The notes below the pieces were generated by a model. It had not been told where the DNA came from. It saw nothing but the letters and a program-made list of their open reading frames with translations, and did not search any database. Both the position numbers and the translations under genes were made by a program. 64,000 bases of DNA from an uncultured Sphingomonadaceae bacterium (lineage in GTDB: Bacteria; Pseudomonadota; Alphaproteobacteria; Sphingomonadales; Sphingomonadaceae): positions 1 through 64,000 of the forward strand of contig CANNFX010000001.1 of assembly GCA_947504025.1 (NCBI GenBank), written 5' to 3'. The stretch's first letter is position 1. Each line of letters starts with the position of its first letter. Below are positions 10,379-19,169 of this stretch, piece by piece.

Positions 10379-11461
10379 TTAAAAGGCCTTCTGCCACCCG
10401 ACATTGAGAGACCAATCACCCGCCATCTGCGGACCGTTGAGGTTTTGATAGATCGGCGCGCCGATCTCCAACCCGAGCCGGTGCCCGGCAAGCGGACCGT
10501 GTGTAGCCACCAGATTGATCCCGCCGAGGACATCAATCCGTTCACCACCCTGATAATCAGGGTTTGCGGTTTGCACAGGGCCCATGATCATCGGATCAAT
10601 GCCATCGACACGCCCGGTTGTGCGGACACGGGTTCGGGCGGAAACACTAATCCACTGCTTGGCGTTGTAACTTACCCAGGCAGAACCCTCATGGACATCA
10701 CCGAAGGAATACCCCTCGTCGTTCGCGCCTGTCCTGATGGTACCAGCATATTGCAGCCCATATCCGAATTTACCCGCCCAACCCTTAAATGTAGCGGACG
10801 GTTTAATGTCCCAGGTCCCTGAGCCAATCTGCATCATATAGGGTACACGAACGGTCGGTTCCGCATTCATCGGAGTGAGGATTTGTGCTGTCTCGGTGAT
10901 GCTTCCGGTTGGGATTGAAAGCAATGCACCGACAGTCATTTCATGCCGGATTTTCGAAGTCCGATCGCCGTTCTTTAACACGGGAAACAATGCTCCAACG
11001 GATATGTCCCCAAACCCTTCCGGCGAAGTCTCAAATGTACCGAGCTGATTGGTTCCCATGCCGCCCTGATAGGTGACGTGGGACATTTCCTTGGTGACGT
11101 AACTGCCCATGGCGGTCAGCGTGACCCAGTCCGTCGGCGCATACATCGCTCCAACCATGACCATATCAGTGTTCATTTCAGTCGGAACGATCCGCAATGT
11201 TGGCGGCTGCATTGGCACACCGAAGAAGCGATTGGGGATCGTCGTCACGATTGTGTTCAGATCGGCGCTGTCAGTACCGATCTGATTGTCCGACATTCCC
11301 ATGTGCATATAACGGACGGAGAACATGGCCTCGCCCTTTTCATGGGTGTGATCTGCCATCACACCGATTGGGGCGTGGTCGTCAGCCTTTACATCGTGAG
11401 CAAAGCCGGGCGTGGCACTCAGCGCTGCCATCAGCGCGAACGAGCTTGTGTAGAGTTTCAT
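10379..11461 (-). CDS. Outer-membrane transporter-like beta-barrel protein (MetA-type)
   Basis: A 360-residue secreted protein: a signal peptide of about 21 residues (MKLYTSSFALMAALSATPGFA) is followed by HTHEKGEAMFSVRYMHMGMSD and repeated amphipathic strands, ending in an aromatic C-terminal residue (WQKAF) as outer-membrane barrels do. The layout matches the His/Met-rich 'transporter' proteins often annotated as phenol-degradation MetA-like and commonly found near copper or other metal genes. The actual substrate is unknown. It lies 53 bases downstream of a DUF2946-like gene on the same strand, which supports a metal-related role but does not prove it. Confidence 0.7.
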   Translation of the reverse strand: MKLYTSSFALMAALSATPGFAHDVKADDHAPIGVMADHTHEKGEAMFSVRYMHMGMSDNQIGTDSADLNTIVTTIPNRFFGVPMQPPTLRIVPTEMNTDMVMVGAMYAPTDWVTLTAMGSYVTKEMSHVTYQGGMGTNQLGTFETSPEGFGDISVGALFPVLKNGDRTSKIRHEMTVGALLSIPTGSITETAQILTPMNAEPTVRVPYMMQIGSGTWDIKPSATFKGWAGKFGYGLQYAGTIRTGANDEGYSFGDVHEGSAWVSYNAKQWISVSARTRVRTTGRVDGIDPMIMGPVQTANPDYQGGERIDVLGGINLVATHGPLAGHRLGLEIGAPIYQNLNGPQMAGDWSLNVGWQKAF

Positions 11462-11514
11462 CTCAAATTCCTGAATTCAATTGTGGCCTAGGGATAGGCA
11501 TAAATGTTGAAGTT

Positions 11515-11913
11515 TCAGAAGTTTGATGGCGGTCCGGTGGATGGTGGACTGGCGCGAGGCGTACGAACAGAAAGTGCGGAGAGGCTTTGCCCCTGAGAGG
11601 CGGCAGTCCCACTGGATTGCAGCGCAGTCACGTCAGTTGGGGTCAGCGCACTAGTGTCACCGGCCGAGAAGGCACAGCCGTCGCGCATTTCATCTTCTGC
11701 CCCATGCGAGCCTTCATCACTCTCGCCATAAATCGCGGCATAAGTTTCATAGAGCGGGTTATCGGGTGCAATCACAGCCCGATCGACGCCGCGCCCCGAA
11801 CAAATGCTGATCGAGATACCTTCAGCGCCGACCGACGCCATATATCCTGGCGGGTTTAGTGCCGAGACAACGAGCGCTACCAGCGCAAAGACTAGATATC
11901 TGAAGCGTTTCAT
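11515..11913 (-). CDS. Small secreted protein, DUF2946-like
   Basis: A 132-residue protein with an N-terminal signal or anchor helix (residues 5-20), then GYMASVGAEGISISICSGRG, which resembles the ICTG/ICSG motif of the DUF2946 family that accompanies copper-tolerance genes. The rest is low in structure and rich in Ser, Thr and Ala. It is upstream of the outer-membrane transporter gene and probably in the same transcript. The family assignment is tentative because the protein is short and I rely on one motif. Confidence 0.55.
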   Translation of the reverse strand: MKRFRYLVFALVALVVSALNPPGYMASVGAEGISISICSGRGVDRAVIAPDNPLYETYAAIYGESDEGSHGAEDEMRDGCAFSAGDTSALTPTDVTALQSSGTAASQGQSLSALSVRTPRASPPSTGPPSNF

Positions 11914-11939
11914 GACGAATCAGATAGCCCTCTAAAGCA

Positions 11940-13013
11940 TCAGGGGTGAATGACGATACCCTTTGCAGGATCAACCTTGCCGCCAACCATATCGAGATAG
12001 GTGCTCCGCGCAGCATCGATGCCTTCGCGCACCTCGACTTCTACAGTGCCTGCGACCTCAGACAGGAACTGCTTCCAGCTGATCGCTATCGCTTCACCGA
12101 ATGCTTTTGGCCCCAGTTCCTTTACCGCAGCCACGGCATAATGCGGGGCAAAGAACAGGATCGGCTCCGGCCCAGGCAATGCACCCGCGCCGCCATCGCG
12201 TCCGTCGATATGAGTCGCGCCAACCAAACATGAGTAGCCCAGATTCTCGCCCAGATGTTCGTGGATCGCACGTAAGACCGAGGAATTGCCTGCGAAATCA
12301 ACCGAAACGCTCCGGACATTGTCCAATTCGCCAATCTGATCATATGTCAGTACCTGATCATACAACCCCGTTGCTTCCGTGAAAGCAACATTGCCCGGTG
12401 ACGTCAGACCTACGCGCTTGATTTGGGGCGACTTTGCCTTCGTCACGCTGGCGAGTGCCATCGATGTTTTCGAAGAAGCGCTGGTCATGAGCACAACGCC
12501 AGCGCCGAACCAATCTTCGCCGCGGAACATAGTTTCAATCAGATAGCCGGTTTTGAACAGGGGACCAAAAATCATCCGTTCCGGCTCGCGCGCGGGGTCA
12601 TGTTCAAGGTCAGACGCAAGACGTGAATAGCCGTTGTAGATCGGACTCATCGGCTGGCGATGCGCGGCCATGTCCATGAAACTGCTGTCGCTTACATTAC
12701 CAGGTTCAACATCAAGATGCGTTCCCATCGGCAAGTAGCCATAGACCCGCTCACCTACTTCAAATGCATCGTTGTTCGATTGCTCAACCACTGCGTGGCC
12801 CCACATCGGAACGACGCCAAAGCCCTCTGGCGCAGGAAAGAAGTTCCAATACGCCATGCGTTCACCGGCAACAGCATAGGTGATGTTATTGGCTGTGACC
12901 GAGAAGCTCTCGATCTTAAGGCGGACAGCATTATCCGCGAGATCGGCTTGAGGGGTATCGACTAGTTGAGCGCTTGCAAGGTTATCGCGCGCTACGTGGA
13001 CTGTTTGTGACAT
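11940..13013 (-). CDS. DUF2855 family protein
   Basis: A 357-residue protein that I recognise as DUF2855: MSQTVHVARDNLASAQLV at the start, the stretch NNITYAVAGERMAYWNFFPA near residue 41 and YNGYSRL near residue 123. The family is remotely related to quinone-oxidoreductase-type folds but has no established reaction. I place the start at the ATG at 13013 because GGGAGAAC lies just upstream; the open frame continues 22 codons further up to 13079 without a better start. It is flanked by dnaN upstream on the same strand. Function unknown. Confidence 0.8.
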   Translation of the reverse strand: MSQTVHVARDNLASAQLVDTPQADLADNAVRLKIESFSVTANNITYAVAGERMAYWNFFPAPEGFGVVPMWGHAVVEQSNNDAFEVGERVYGYLPMGTHLDVEPGNVSDSSFMDMAAHRQPMSPIYNGYSRLASDLEHDPAREPERMIFGPLFKTGYLIETMFRGEDWFGAGVVLMTSASSKTSMALASVTKAKSPQIKRVGLTSPGNVAFTEATGLYDQVLTYDQIGELDNVRSVSVDFAGNSSVLRAIHEHLGENLGYSCLVGATHIDGRDGGAGALPGPEPILFFAPHYAVAAVKELGPKAFGEAIAISWKQFLSEVAGTVEVEVREGIDAARSTYLDMVGGKVDPAKGIVIHP

Positions 13014-13063
13014 GAGGTTCTCCCGTTTCGATAAGCAACCTAGCTTGCCGAAGCACGGGATGC

Positions 13064-13091
13064 GAGAGGCAATCCACAAAGACTGCCTCTC
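13064..13091. repeat. 8-bp perfect inverted repeat between dnaN and the DUF2855 gene
   Basis: GAGAGGCA and TGCCTCTC are separated by 12 bases in the gap after dnaN. There is no T tract on either side, so it is not a standard intrinsic terminator; it may be a Rho-linked 3' hairpin for dnaN or an operator for the gene that follows. Confidence 0.4.
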
Positions 13092-13103
13092 AATTCAAGT
13101 AAT

Positions 13104-14231
13104 TTAGACCCGCATTGGCATCAGAACATAGAGCGATGGGCTCTTTTCATCCTTACGGATAAGAGTCGGAGCTCCCGCATCAGCAAGGTGCAGTTCAACT
13201 GTATCACTATCGATCTGACTAAGGATATCTTTGAGATAATTAGCGTTGAAGCCAATTTCGAACCCGTCTGCCGAATAGTCAGCCGCAACTTCTTCCGATG
13301 CTGTGCCGTTATCCGGGCTGGTTACGGACAAAGTGACCTTGTCATTGTCGAGGCCCATTTTCACCGCGCGGGTCTTCTCAGTTGCGATGGTCGCCACACG
13401 ATCGACACCGGCGTACAAGCTCTTCGGATCGAGCTTCAGAAGTTTGTCATTCCCGGTGGGGATAACGCGGCTGTAATCAGGGAATGTACCGTCGATCAGT
13501 TTACTGGTCAGAACAACGCCGTTCTCGCCGCCAAGCGTGAAGCGGATCTTACTCGCCGACAGGTCAATCTGGACATTGGTGTCGAGCGATTCGTCGAGGA
13601 GCTTGCGCAATTCTGCAACCGCTTTGCGCGGTACGATGACGTCAGGCATACCCTCTGCGCCCTCAGGACGGTCGAGTGTGAAGCGGGCGAGACGGTGACC
13701 GTCGGTCGCAGCAGCCTTAAGCACAGGCTTGTCCTCGTCAGACACGTGCAGGAAGATACCGTTAAGATAGTAGCGCGTTTCTTCGGTCGAGATTGCGAAG
13801 CGGGTACGATCGACCATTTCGGCCAATGTCTTGGCTGGAAGTTCGAAGCTGGTTGGTAGATCGCCTTCGACGATTACGGGGAAATCATCGCGCGGCAGTG
13901 TCGGCAGTTTGAACCGGCTGCGGCCCGCCTTCACTTCCATGCGGTTGTCCATCGTTTCGAGGCTGACCTGACTGCCGTCAGGCAGTTTGCGGGCAATGTC
14001 GAACAGCAGGTGAGCCGAGACCGTAATCGCGCCGGTATCTTCCACCGATGCCGCTGCCATATTTTCGATGACCTGCAGGTCCAGGTCTGTTGCCATCACG
14101 CGGACTGTGCCGCTGTCGCCAGCTTCAATCAGGACGTTGGACAGGATCGGAATGGTGTTGCGACGCTCCACCACGGATTGCACGTGCGATAGGCATCGCA
14201 GGAGCGTAGCGCGTTCGATTGTGGCTTTCAT
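13104..14231 (-). CDS. dnaN: DNA polymerase III beta subunit (sliding clamp)
   Basis: The ring-shaped processivity factor of the replicase. The 375-residue length and the start MKATIERATLLRCLSHVQSVVERRNTIPILSN are typical of alphaproteobacterial clamps, and the C-terminus ends in the hydrophobic VLMPMRV that forms part of the binding pocket for polymerase and other clamp-binding proteins. No dnaA, recF or gyrB gene is adjacent, so this is not the classical origin cluster, as is common in sphingomonads. Confidence 0.96.
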   Translation of the reverse strand: MKATIERATLLRCLSHVQSVVERRNTIPILSNVLIEAGDSGTVRVMATDLDLQVIENMAAASVEDTGAITVSAHLLFDIARKLPDGSQVSLETMDNRMEVKAGRSRFKLPTLPRDDFPVIVEGDLPTSFELPAKTLAEMVDRTRFAISTEETRYYLNGIFLHVSDEDKPVLKAAATDGHRLARFTLDRPEGAEGMPDVIVPRKAVAELRKLLDESLDTNVQIDLSASKIRFTLGGENGVVLTSKLIDGTFPDYSRVIPTGNDKLLKLDPKSLYAGVDRVATIATEKTRAVKMGLDNDKVTLSVTSPDNGTASEEVAADYSADGFEIGFNANYLKDILSQIDSDTVELHLADAGAPTLIRKDEKSPSLYVLMPMRV

Positions 14232-14427
14232 AATTCCGTATCTTCCCCTTTGCGCGCCCGCCTATAGCATAGGGGCCGGAATCGCCCCGAAGCGCCGGAA
14301 ATGTTCCGAATATCCTTAGCGGGCATGGGAGCGGCGGCAAGATGATAGGCAGACGAAACACCGCGAATGAAGGCGAAGCTTGGGGATAACCCTTTATTTC
14401 GTCGTCCTTGAGGCCGAAACCGTGTGC

Positions 14428-15180
14428 TTAGGACATCATCGCCATGCCGCCATTTACGTGCAACGTCTGGCCAGTGATATAAGATGCTTCCTTAGACGCC
14501 AGATAGGCCACCGCAGCGCCGATATCTTCACCCTCGCCCATGCGGCCCATTGGGATACGGGCGTTAAGTGCATCTTTCTGCGCGTCTGGCAGTTCATCCG
14601 TCATTGCAGTGCGAATGAAACCCGGAGCAACGCAGTTTACTGTGATACCGCGGCTGGCGAGTTCCTGCGCAAGGCTCTTGGACATACCGACAAGGCCCGC
14701 CTTCGCCGCCGCGTAGTTCATCTGCCCCGGATTGCCGGTCGCGCCGACAACGCTGGTGATGTTGATAATCCGGCCAAAGCGGCCCTTCATCATCGGACGT
14801 GCGCTGGCCCGCATCAGGCGGAAGGCCGCCTCGAGGTTCACCTTCATAACCTGCTCATATTCCTCATCCTTCATCCGCATCGCGAGATTATCGCGCGTGA
14901 TACCAGCATTGTTGACGAGGATATCGATTTTACCCAGCGTATCGACTGTGGCCGGGATCAGCTTCTCTACGCTGTCGCTGTCAGAGAGGTTGCAGGTGAT
15001 TTCGACATGGTCGTGACCATATTCGTCGTTCAATTCCTCGCGGAATGCGCGAAGCTTGTCGCCATTAGAGCCGGACAGTGCCAACCGTGCGCCCTGCGAG
15101 GCCAGCGAACGTGCGATGGACGAGCCAATTCCGCCGCTGGCGCCGGTCACAAGTGCATTCATTCCGCTAAGGTCGAACAT
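14428..15180 (-). CDS. fabG: 3-oxoacyl-ACP reductase
   Basis: Reduces 3-oxoacyl-ACP with NADPH in fatty-acid elongation. A short-chain dehydrogenase of 250 residues with the cofactor motif TGASGGIG (12-19), NNAG (90-93), and the catalytic Asn115, Ser143, Tyr156 and Lys160. I chose the ATG at 15180 because GAAGGAGA lies at good spacing inside the end of fabD; a TTG two codons earlier is possible. It starts two bases after fabD stops, so the pair is translationally linked. Confidence 0.95.
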   Translation of the reverse strand: MFDLSGMNALVTGASGGIGSSIARSLASQGARLALSGSNGDKLRAFREELNDEYGHDHVEITCNLSDSDSVEKLIPATVDTLGKIDILVNNAGITRDNLAMRMKDEEYEQVMKVNLEAAFRLMRASARPMMKGRFGRIINITSVVGATGNPGQMNYAAAKAGLVGMSKSLAQELASRGITVNCVAPGFIRTAMTDELPDAQKDALNARIPMGRMGEGEDIGAAVAYLASKEASYITGQTLHVNGGMAMMS

Positions 15181-15182
15181 GT

Positions 15183-16118
15183 TCAAATCTCCTTCGCCAG
15201 CGCTTCAATGTCATCCATCGAAATAACGCTTGTGGTTTTGGCTTCTTTGTCAGTGCGGCCAATCATCGGGCCGAGTACCTTGCCGCCTAGTTCGACGAAT
15301 TCTTCGACGCCGGCGCTGCGCATTGCGAGCACACTTTCGCGCCAGCGGACCCGTCCGGTAACCTGCTCAACAAGTAAGCGCTGGACCTCAGCGGGATCGG
15401 TGACTTCATCTGCTGTGACGTTGGCGTATAGAGGCAACAGCAGTGAGGCAGGAGCCGTAGCTTCTAGTGCCTCGGCCATCGCATCCGCAGCGGGCTGCAT
15501 CAGCGAACAGTGAAACGGCGCTGAAACCGGCAGAAGAATACCGCGCTTGATTCCATGATCTTTCACCATGGAGATTGCCCGTTCAATAGCCTCCCGGTGG
15601 CCGGAAATAACAACTTGGCCGGGATCATTATCGTTGGCGACGGTACAAAGCTGTCCGTCTGCAGCTGCATCGGCAAGTGCTTGCGCTTTCTCGATATCAG
15701 CACCGAGAAGCGCGGCCATCGCCCCCTGACCAACCGGCACCGCAGCCTGCATGGCCTGTCCGCGTAATTTGAGCAGTCTGGCGGTGTCCGAAAGGGTGAA
15801 TGCGCCCGCAGCGCACAGCGCGGTATATTCGCCAAGGCTGTGTCCGGCGACTGCATTACAAACATTCGTGAGCGTAATCCTCGCGTCTTTTTGCAGCACA
15901 CGCAGCACCGCGATCGCGTTGGCCATGATTGCAGGTTGGGCATTTTCCGTCAGCGTTAGAGCATCTTCCGGCCCATCTTTCATGATCTGAAAGAGCTTCT
16001 GCCCCAGTGCATCATCCACTTCTTCAAATACTTCGCGAGCTGCAGCACTGGTTTCCGCCAGCTCCACACCCATGCCGATTTTCTGACTACCCTGCCCTGG
16101 AAAAACGAAAGCGCGCAT
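15183..16118 (-). CDS. fabD: Malonyl-CoA:ACP transacylase
   Basis: Loads malonyl groups onto acyl carrier protein for fatty-acid synthesis. The 311-residue protein starts with FVFPGQGSQKIGMG, carries the nucleophile elbow GHSLGEYTA with Ser93 and the catalytic His203 in APFHCSLM. It is followed directly by fabG. No acpP or fabF gene lies next to the pair. Confidence 0.96.
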   Translation of the reverse strand: MRAFVFPGQGSQKIGMGVELAETSAAAREVFEEVDDALGQKLFQIMKDGPEDALTLTENAQPAIMANAIAVLRVLQKDARITLTNVCNAVAGHSLGEYTALCAAGAFTLSDTARLLKLRGQAMQAAVPVGQGAMAALLGADIEKAQALADAAADGQLCTVANDNDPGQVVISGHREAIERAISMVKDHGIKRGILLPVSAPFHCSLMQPAADAMAEALEATAPASLLLPLYANVTADEVTDPAEVQRLLVEQVTGRVRWRESVLAMRSAGVEEFVELGGKVLGPMIGRTDKEAKTTSVISMDDIEALAKEI

Positions 16119-16162
16119 TGATTACTCCAGATGTTGAATTCAACGTGATTTACTCGCGCCGC

Positions 16163-16993
16163 CTATGTTGACAGCGCCGGACTGGCAAGACCGAAGGGCA
16201 CCACACAATTGCCCGAATAGTGTCCAATTTGCGCACGCCCAAGATAGGGAATTCCGTTACGTGTGCACCAGAATTTCGCGATCTCCTCCGGCGTATGACC
16301 AAAATCGCGGTCATTTTCCGGAATGGCGGTTACCTGGCCCAGCCGCAGCCCAGCCACGCCAGGCAGTAAATTGGTGAGATTGAACATCAACCTGTCCACA
16401 GAATAGAGGTGCTCGCTGACCTCCTCCACCATCACAACATGCCCCTTAAGGTCCGGCATCAGCGGCGTTCCAGCGATCATCGTCAAAGTGATAAGGTTGA
16501 ATGCCACTACTGGCGTTTTCCCGTCCAATGACGGTTCCAGCCCACTATTATCGCCGCTGAACCAGCGCAGCATCCGGCGCACAGCCTCACGGCCGCGCTC
16601 GCTGCGCGCGCTTACTGGCATGGAAGCGTGCACCGGTTGACCGATGCCCGCACGGTAAAGCTGGGCCAGCATATATCCGCAGTCGGAATATCCGGCGTAG
16701 GTTTTGTCCTTGGCCGCTGGCTTTAGAAAAGGAATGGCTGCCTGTGCGATACGATTTGAGCCATATCCGCCCTTCGCAAACCACACGGCGTCGAATGACG
16801 GATCATTGGCACATTCAAGGAAAGCATCGAGCCGAACAGCATCGGGTCCAGCGAAATGGCCCCATTCGGCAAAACATTGTTCGTGAAAATGAACGCTGTG
16901 CTCAGGAAACTCTTCCGCCACCAACTGCTCCAGCGCCGCGGCATGTTCGCGGGTAATACGGGTGGCGGGTGCGCAAATTGCGATGCGTGTCAT
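16163..16993 (-). CDS. ldcA: LD-carboxypeptidase, peptidase family S66
   Basis: Removes the terminal D-Ala from muropeptide tetrapeptides in the cytoplasm during peptidoglycan recycling. In the 276 residues I see the S66 landmarks: GGYGSNRI near residue 75, the nucleophile elbow GYSD with Ser103, the acid at Glu190/191 (VMVEEVSEHLYSVDR) and His258 in RAQIGHY. It is slightly shorter than typical family members (about 300) but has all catalytic parts. It is transcribed divergently from an Mpl-type Mur ligase across a 56-base gap; the product of LdcA is the substrate of Mpl, so shared control is plausible. Confidence 0.88.
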   Translation of the reverse strand: MTRIAICAPATRITREHAAALEQLVAEEFPEHSVHFHEQCFAEWGHFAGPDAVRLDAFLECANDPSFDAVWFAKGGYGSNRIAQAAIPFLKPAAKDKTYAGYSDCGYMLAQLYRAGIGQPVHASMPVSARSERGREAVRRMLRWFSGDNSGLEPSLDGKTPVVAFNLITLTMIAGTPLMPDLKGHVVMVEEVSEHLYSVDRLMFNLTNLLPGVAGLRLGQVTAIPENDRDFGHTPEEIAKFWCTRNGIPYLGRAQIGHYSGNCVVPFGLASPALST

Positions 16994-17049
16994 AAGTCCT
17001 CCATAACAGCCGCTTCACATATTGCACGTCCCCGCGTAATCGGGCGCGC

Positions 17050-18489
17050 ATGTCTGAACAGAACTCCGCAACAAATGAAGCTGCAGCAGCCCTTACCGCC
17101 CATCCCTGGTTCTTCGTCGGTATCGGCGGATCGGGCATGTTGCCGCTGGCAACGATCCTGAAAGGGCGCGGCGCAGTAATTGCCGGTTCGGATCGCAGCT
17201 ATGATCAAGGGCGTACACCTGAAAAATTTGCATGGCTGAAGCGCAATGGCTTTGAGCTTTTCCCGCAAGATGGCAGCGGAGTCGTGAGCGGTGATCAGGT
17301 GCTGGTCGCCTCTGCCGCCGTTGAAGACACAGTGCCCGAGATGGTCCGCGCGAAGGAGCTGGGATGCAGTCGGATGACTCGTGCTGATCTCAACTCAGCG
17401 CTGTTCAACGCAGCGGATAAGGGGATTGCGATAGGAGGGACCAGCGGCAAGTCGACGGTCACCGGAATGCTCGGTTGGATCATGCAGGTAACTGGCCGCG
17501 AGCCAACGATAATGAACGGCGCGGTGATGAAAAATTTCGCCAACGCCGATGCTCCATTCGCAAGCGCGGTTGTGGGGGGCAGCGGGACATACGTTAGCGA
17601 AGTCGACGAGAGCGACGGCACCATCGCGCTTTACCGTCCCGCCGTAGCCGTCCTGCTCAACGTCAGTCTCGACCACAAGAGCATGGAAGAATTGCGCATA
17701 TTGTTTGGTGATTATCTAGCGGCATCAGCCGTTTCTGCCATCAACGCAGATGATGCAGAGAGCATGGCTCTAGCAAGCCGTGCACGGGAACTGCTGACAT
17801 TCGGCATTGATACGCAAGATGCGCATATTGGTGTTAAGCTTGGTTCCGTAACCGACGGTACGACGCGCCAGACCGCTACAGTAGTTGATAGGCGCGACGG
17901 GAGTGAGCATGCACTCACCCTAGCGCTGCCAGGTCATCACAATCTTTCAAATGCGCTCGCTGCAATTACGGGCGCGGCCGCTACCGGATTGTCCGTTGCC
18001 GAAGCCGTCGAGGCACTCGGGAGTTTCGAGGGCCTAGCCCGCCGGTTTGACATCATTGGCACCACGCCAAATGACATCACGGTAATCGACGATTTCGGAC
18101 ACAATCCCGAGAAATGCGCTGCCACGTTGCGGACTCTCAAATCACACGAAGGCCGCGTGATCGCGTTCTTCCAGCCCCACGGATACGGCCCACTACGCCA
18201 AATGGGCGACGAACTTGCCGAAACCTTCGCCGAGCAGCTGGGACCGGACGACATCACAATCTTCTCTGATCCCGTCTATTACGGCGGTACAACCGACAAA
18301 AGCGAAGGCAGTGAGAGGATCATCAAACTGATCCGCGATGCTGGTGGAAATGCGAAACATATCGCCAAGCGAGCTGATTGTGCCGACTACATCGCCGAGA
18401 TCGCTAAGCCCGGCGACCGGATTGTTGTGATGGGTGCGCGCGACGATACGCTTACGGTATTAGCTAGCGAGCTGTTTGCCAGGCTCTAA
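17050..18489 (+). CDS. mpl: Mur ligase, probable muropeptide ligase Mpl
   Basis: A 479-residue three-domain Mur ligase. The N-terminal GIGGSGM (24-30) and SD pair are shared by MurC and Mpl, the ATP loop reads GTSGKST (130-136) and the central-domain motif DDFGHNPEKC is the MurC/Mpl form. I favour Mpl, which re-attaches recycled tripeptide to UDP-MurNAc, because of the divergent neighbour ldcA and because MurC normally sits in the dcw cluster. The loop differs from the usual GTHGKTT (His to Ser, Thr to Ser), so it is a divergent subgroup. The gene ends overlapping the GST gene by four bases tail to tail. Confidence 0.75.
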   Translation: MSEQNSATNEAAAALTAHPWFFVGIGGSGMLPLATILKGRGAVIAGSDRSYDQGRTPEKFAWLKRNGFELFPQDGSGVVSGDQVLVASAAVEDTVPEMVRAKELGCSRMTRADLNSALFNAADKGIAIGGTSGKSTVTGMLGWIMQVTGREPTIMNGAVMKNFANADAPFASAVVGGSGTYVSEVDESDGTIALYRPAVAVLLNVSLDHKSMEELRILFGDYLAASAVSAINADDAESMALASRARELLTFGIDTQDAHIGVKLGSVTDGTTRQTATVVDRRDGSEHALTLALPGHHNLSNALAAITGAAATGLSVAEAVEALGSFEGLARRFDIIGTTPNDITVIDDFGHNPEKCAATLRTLKSHEGRVIAFFQPHGYGPLRQMGDELAETFAEQLGPDDITIFSDPVYYGGTTDKSEGSERIIKLIRDAGGNAKHIAKRADCADYIAEIAKPGDRIVVMGARDDTLTVLASELFARL

Positions 18490-19169
18490 TCGAGCGCTGA
18501 ACTCGCACCAGTGGTTTCGGAGGCTGCATTTTCTAACGCCACTGCCTGTTTGAAGCCCTCGCGCGCGGTTAGCGCCTCGAGATACTCGAGCAGGCGTGGC
18601 GCGAGATACTCTTCAAGTCCGATCCTGCGCGCCAAAAACAGAGCATACCCCACACAGATATCAGCCACGGTAAAGCGATCAGCGCATAGGAACTCGCGGG
18701 TTTCCAGTCGTTGCTCAATCTTGATCAGGCGCTTTCCAAACCATTTCGCATAAGCAAGGCCAGCCTCCTCGAAACCCTTGTCCTGCTCGAACTTGGCAAA
18801 GCGCAAATACACCGTTTGTGGAAAGGTGATCGTTGCATCCGCGTGATAGGTGAAATCGAGATAGGCTGCGTAGTCAGCTGCACCGGGCTCCACTATCAAC
18901 TCGCCCGCCCCGCCGATAACAGCAAGATAATGCGCAATCGCGCAACTCTCCGTCATTTTGGCATCGCCGTGAACCAGCATCGGCACTGTTCCAAGCGGAT
19001 TGATCTCAAGATATTCAGGCTTCAAAAAACGCGGCGGGAACGGCAGCATTTGAAGGTCAAGCTCCACCCCGGCCTCGTATGCCGCCCAACTGGCCCGCAG
19101 CCCGCGCGATCCCGCGCAGGTATAAAGTGTTGGCTTTGTCACCAAGCTATCCGGAGGCGCCTGTTTCAT
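18486..19169 (-). CDS. Glutathione S-transferase family protein
   Basis: A 227-residue protein with the thioredoxin-like N-terminal half (KPTLYTCAGSRGLRASWAAYEAG, then NPLGTVPMLVHGDAKMTESCAIAHYL, where VPML and ESCAI are the glutathione-binding cis-Pro and Glu-Ser positions) and the all-helical half with FLCADRFTVADICVGYAL. The substrate cannot be told. The start region overlaps the end of the upstream DUF808 gene by 23 bases on the same strand, so the two are probably translated from one mRNA. Starts slightly downstream are possible. Confidence 0.85.
   Translation of the reverse strand: MKQAPPDSLVTKPTLYTCAGSRGLRASWAAYEAGVELDLQMLPFPPRFLKPEYLEINPLGTVPMLVHGDAKMTESCAIAHYLAVIGGAGELIVEPGAADYAAYLDFTYHADATITFPQTVYLRFAKFEQDKGFEEAGLAYAKWFGKRLIKIEQRLETREFLCADRFTVADICVGYALFLARRIGLEEYLAPRLLEYLEALTAREGFKQAVALENAASETTGASSALD

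Noticed and set aside
13188..13859. A 223-residue plus-strand frame opposite dnaN.
   Set aside because: Antisense of dnaN, no domain.
14380..15513. A 377-residue plus-strand frame opposite fabG and fabD.
   Set aside because: Spans two well-supported genes on the other strand; no known motif, so a shadow.
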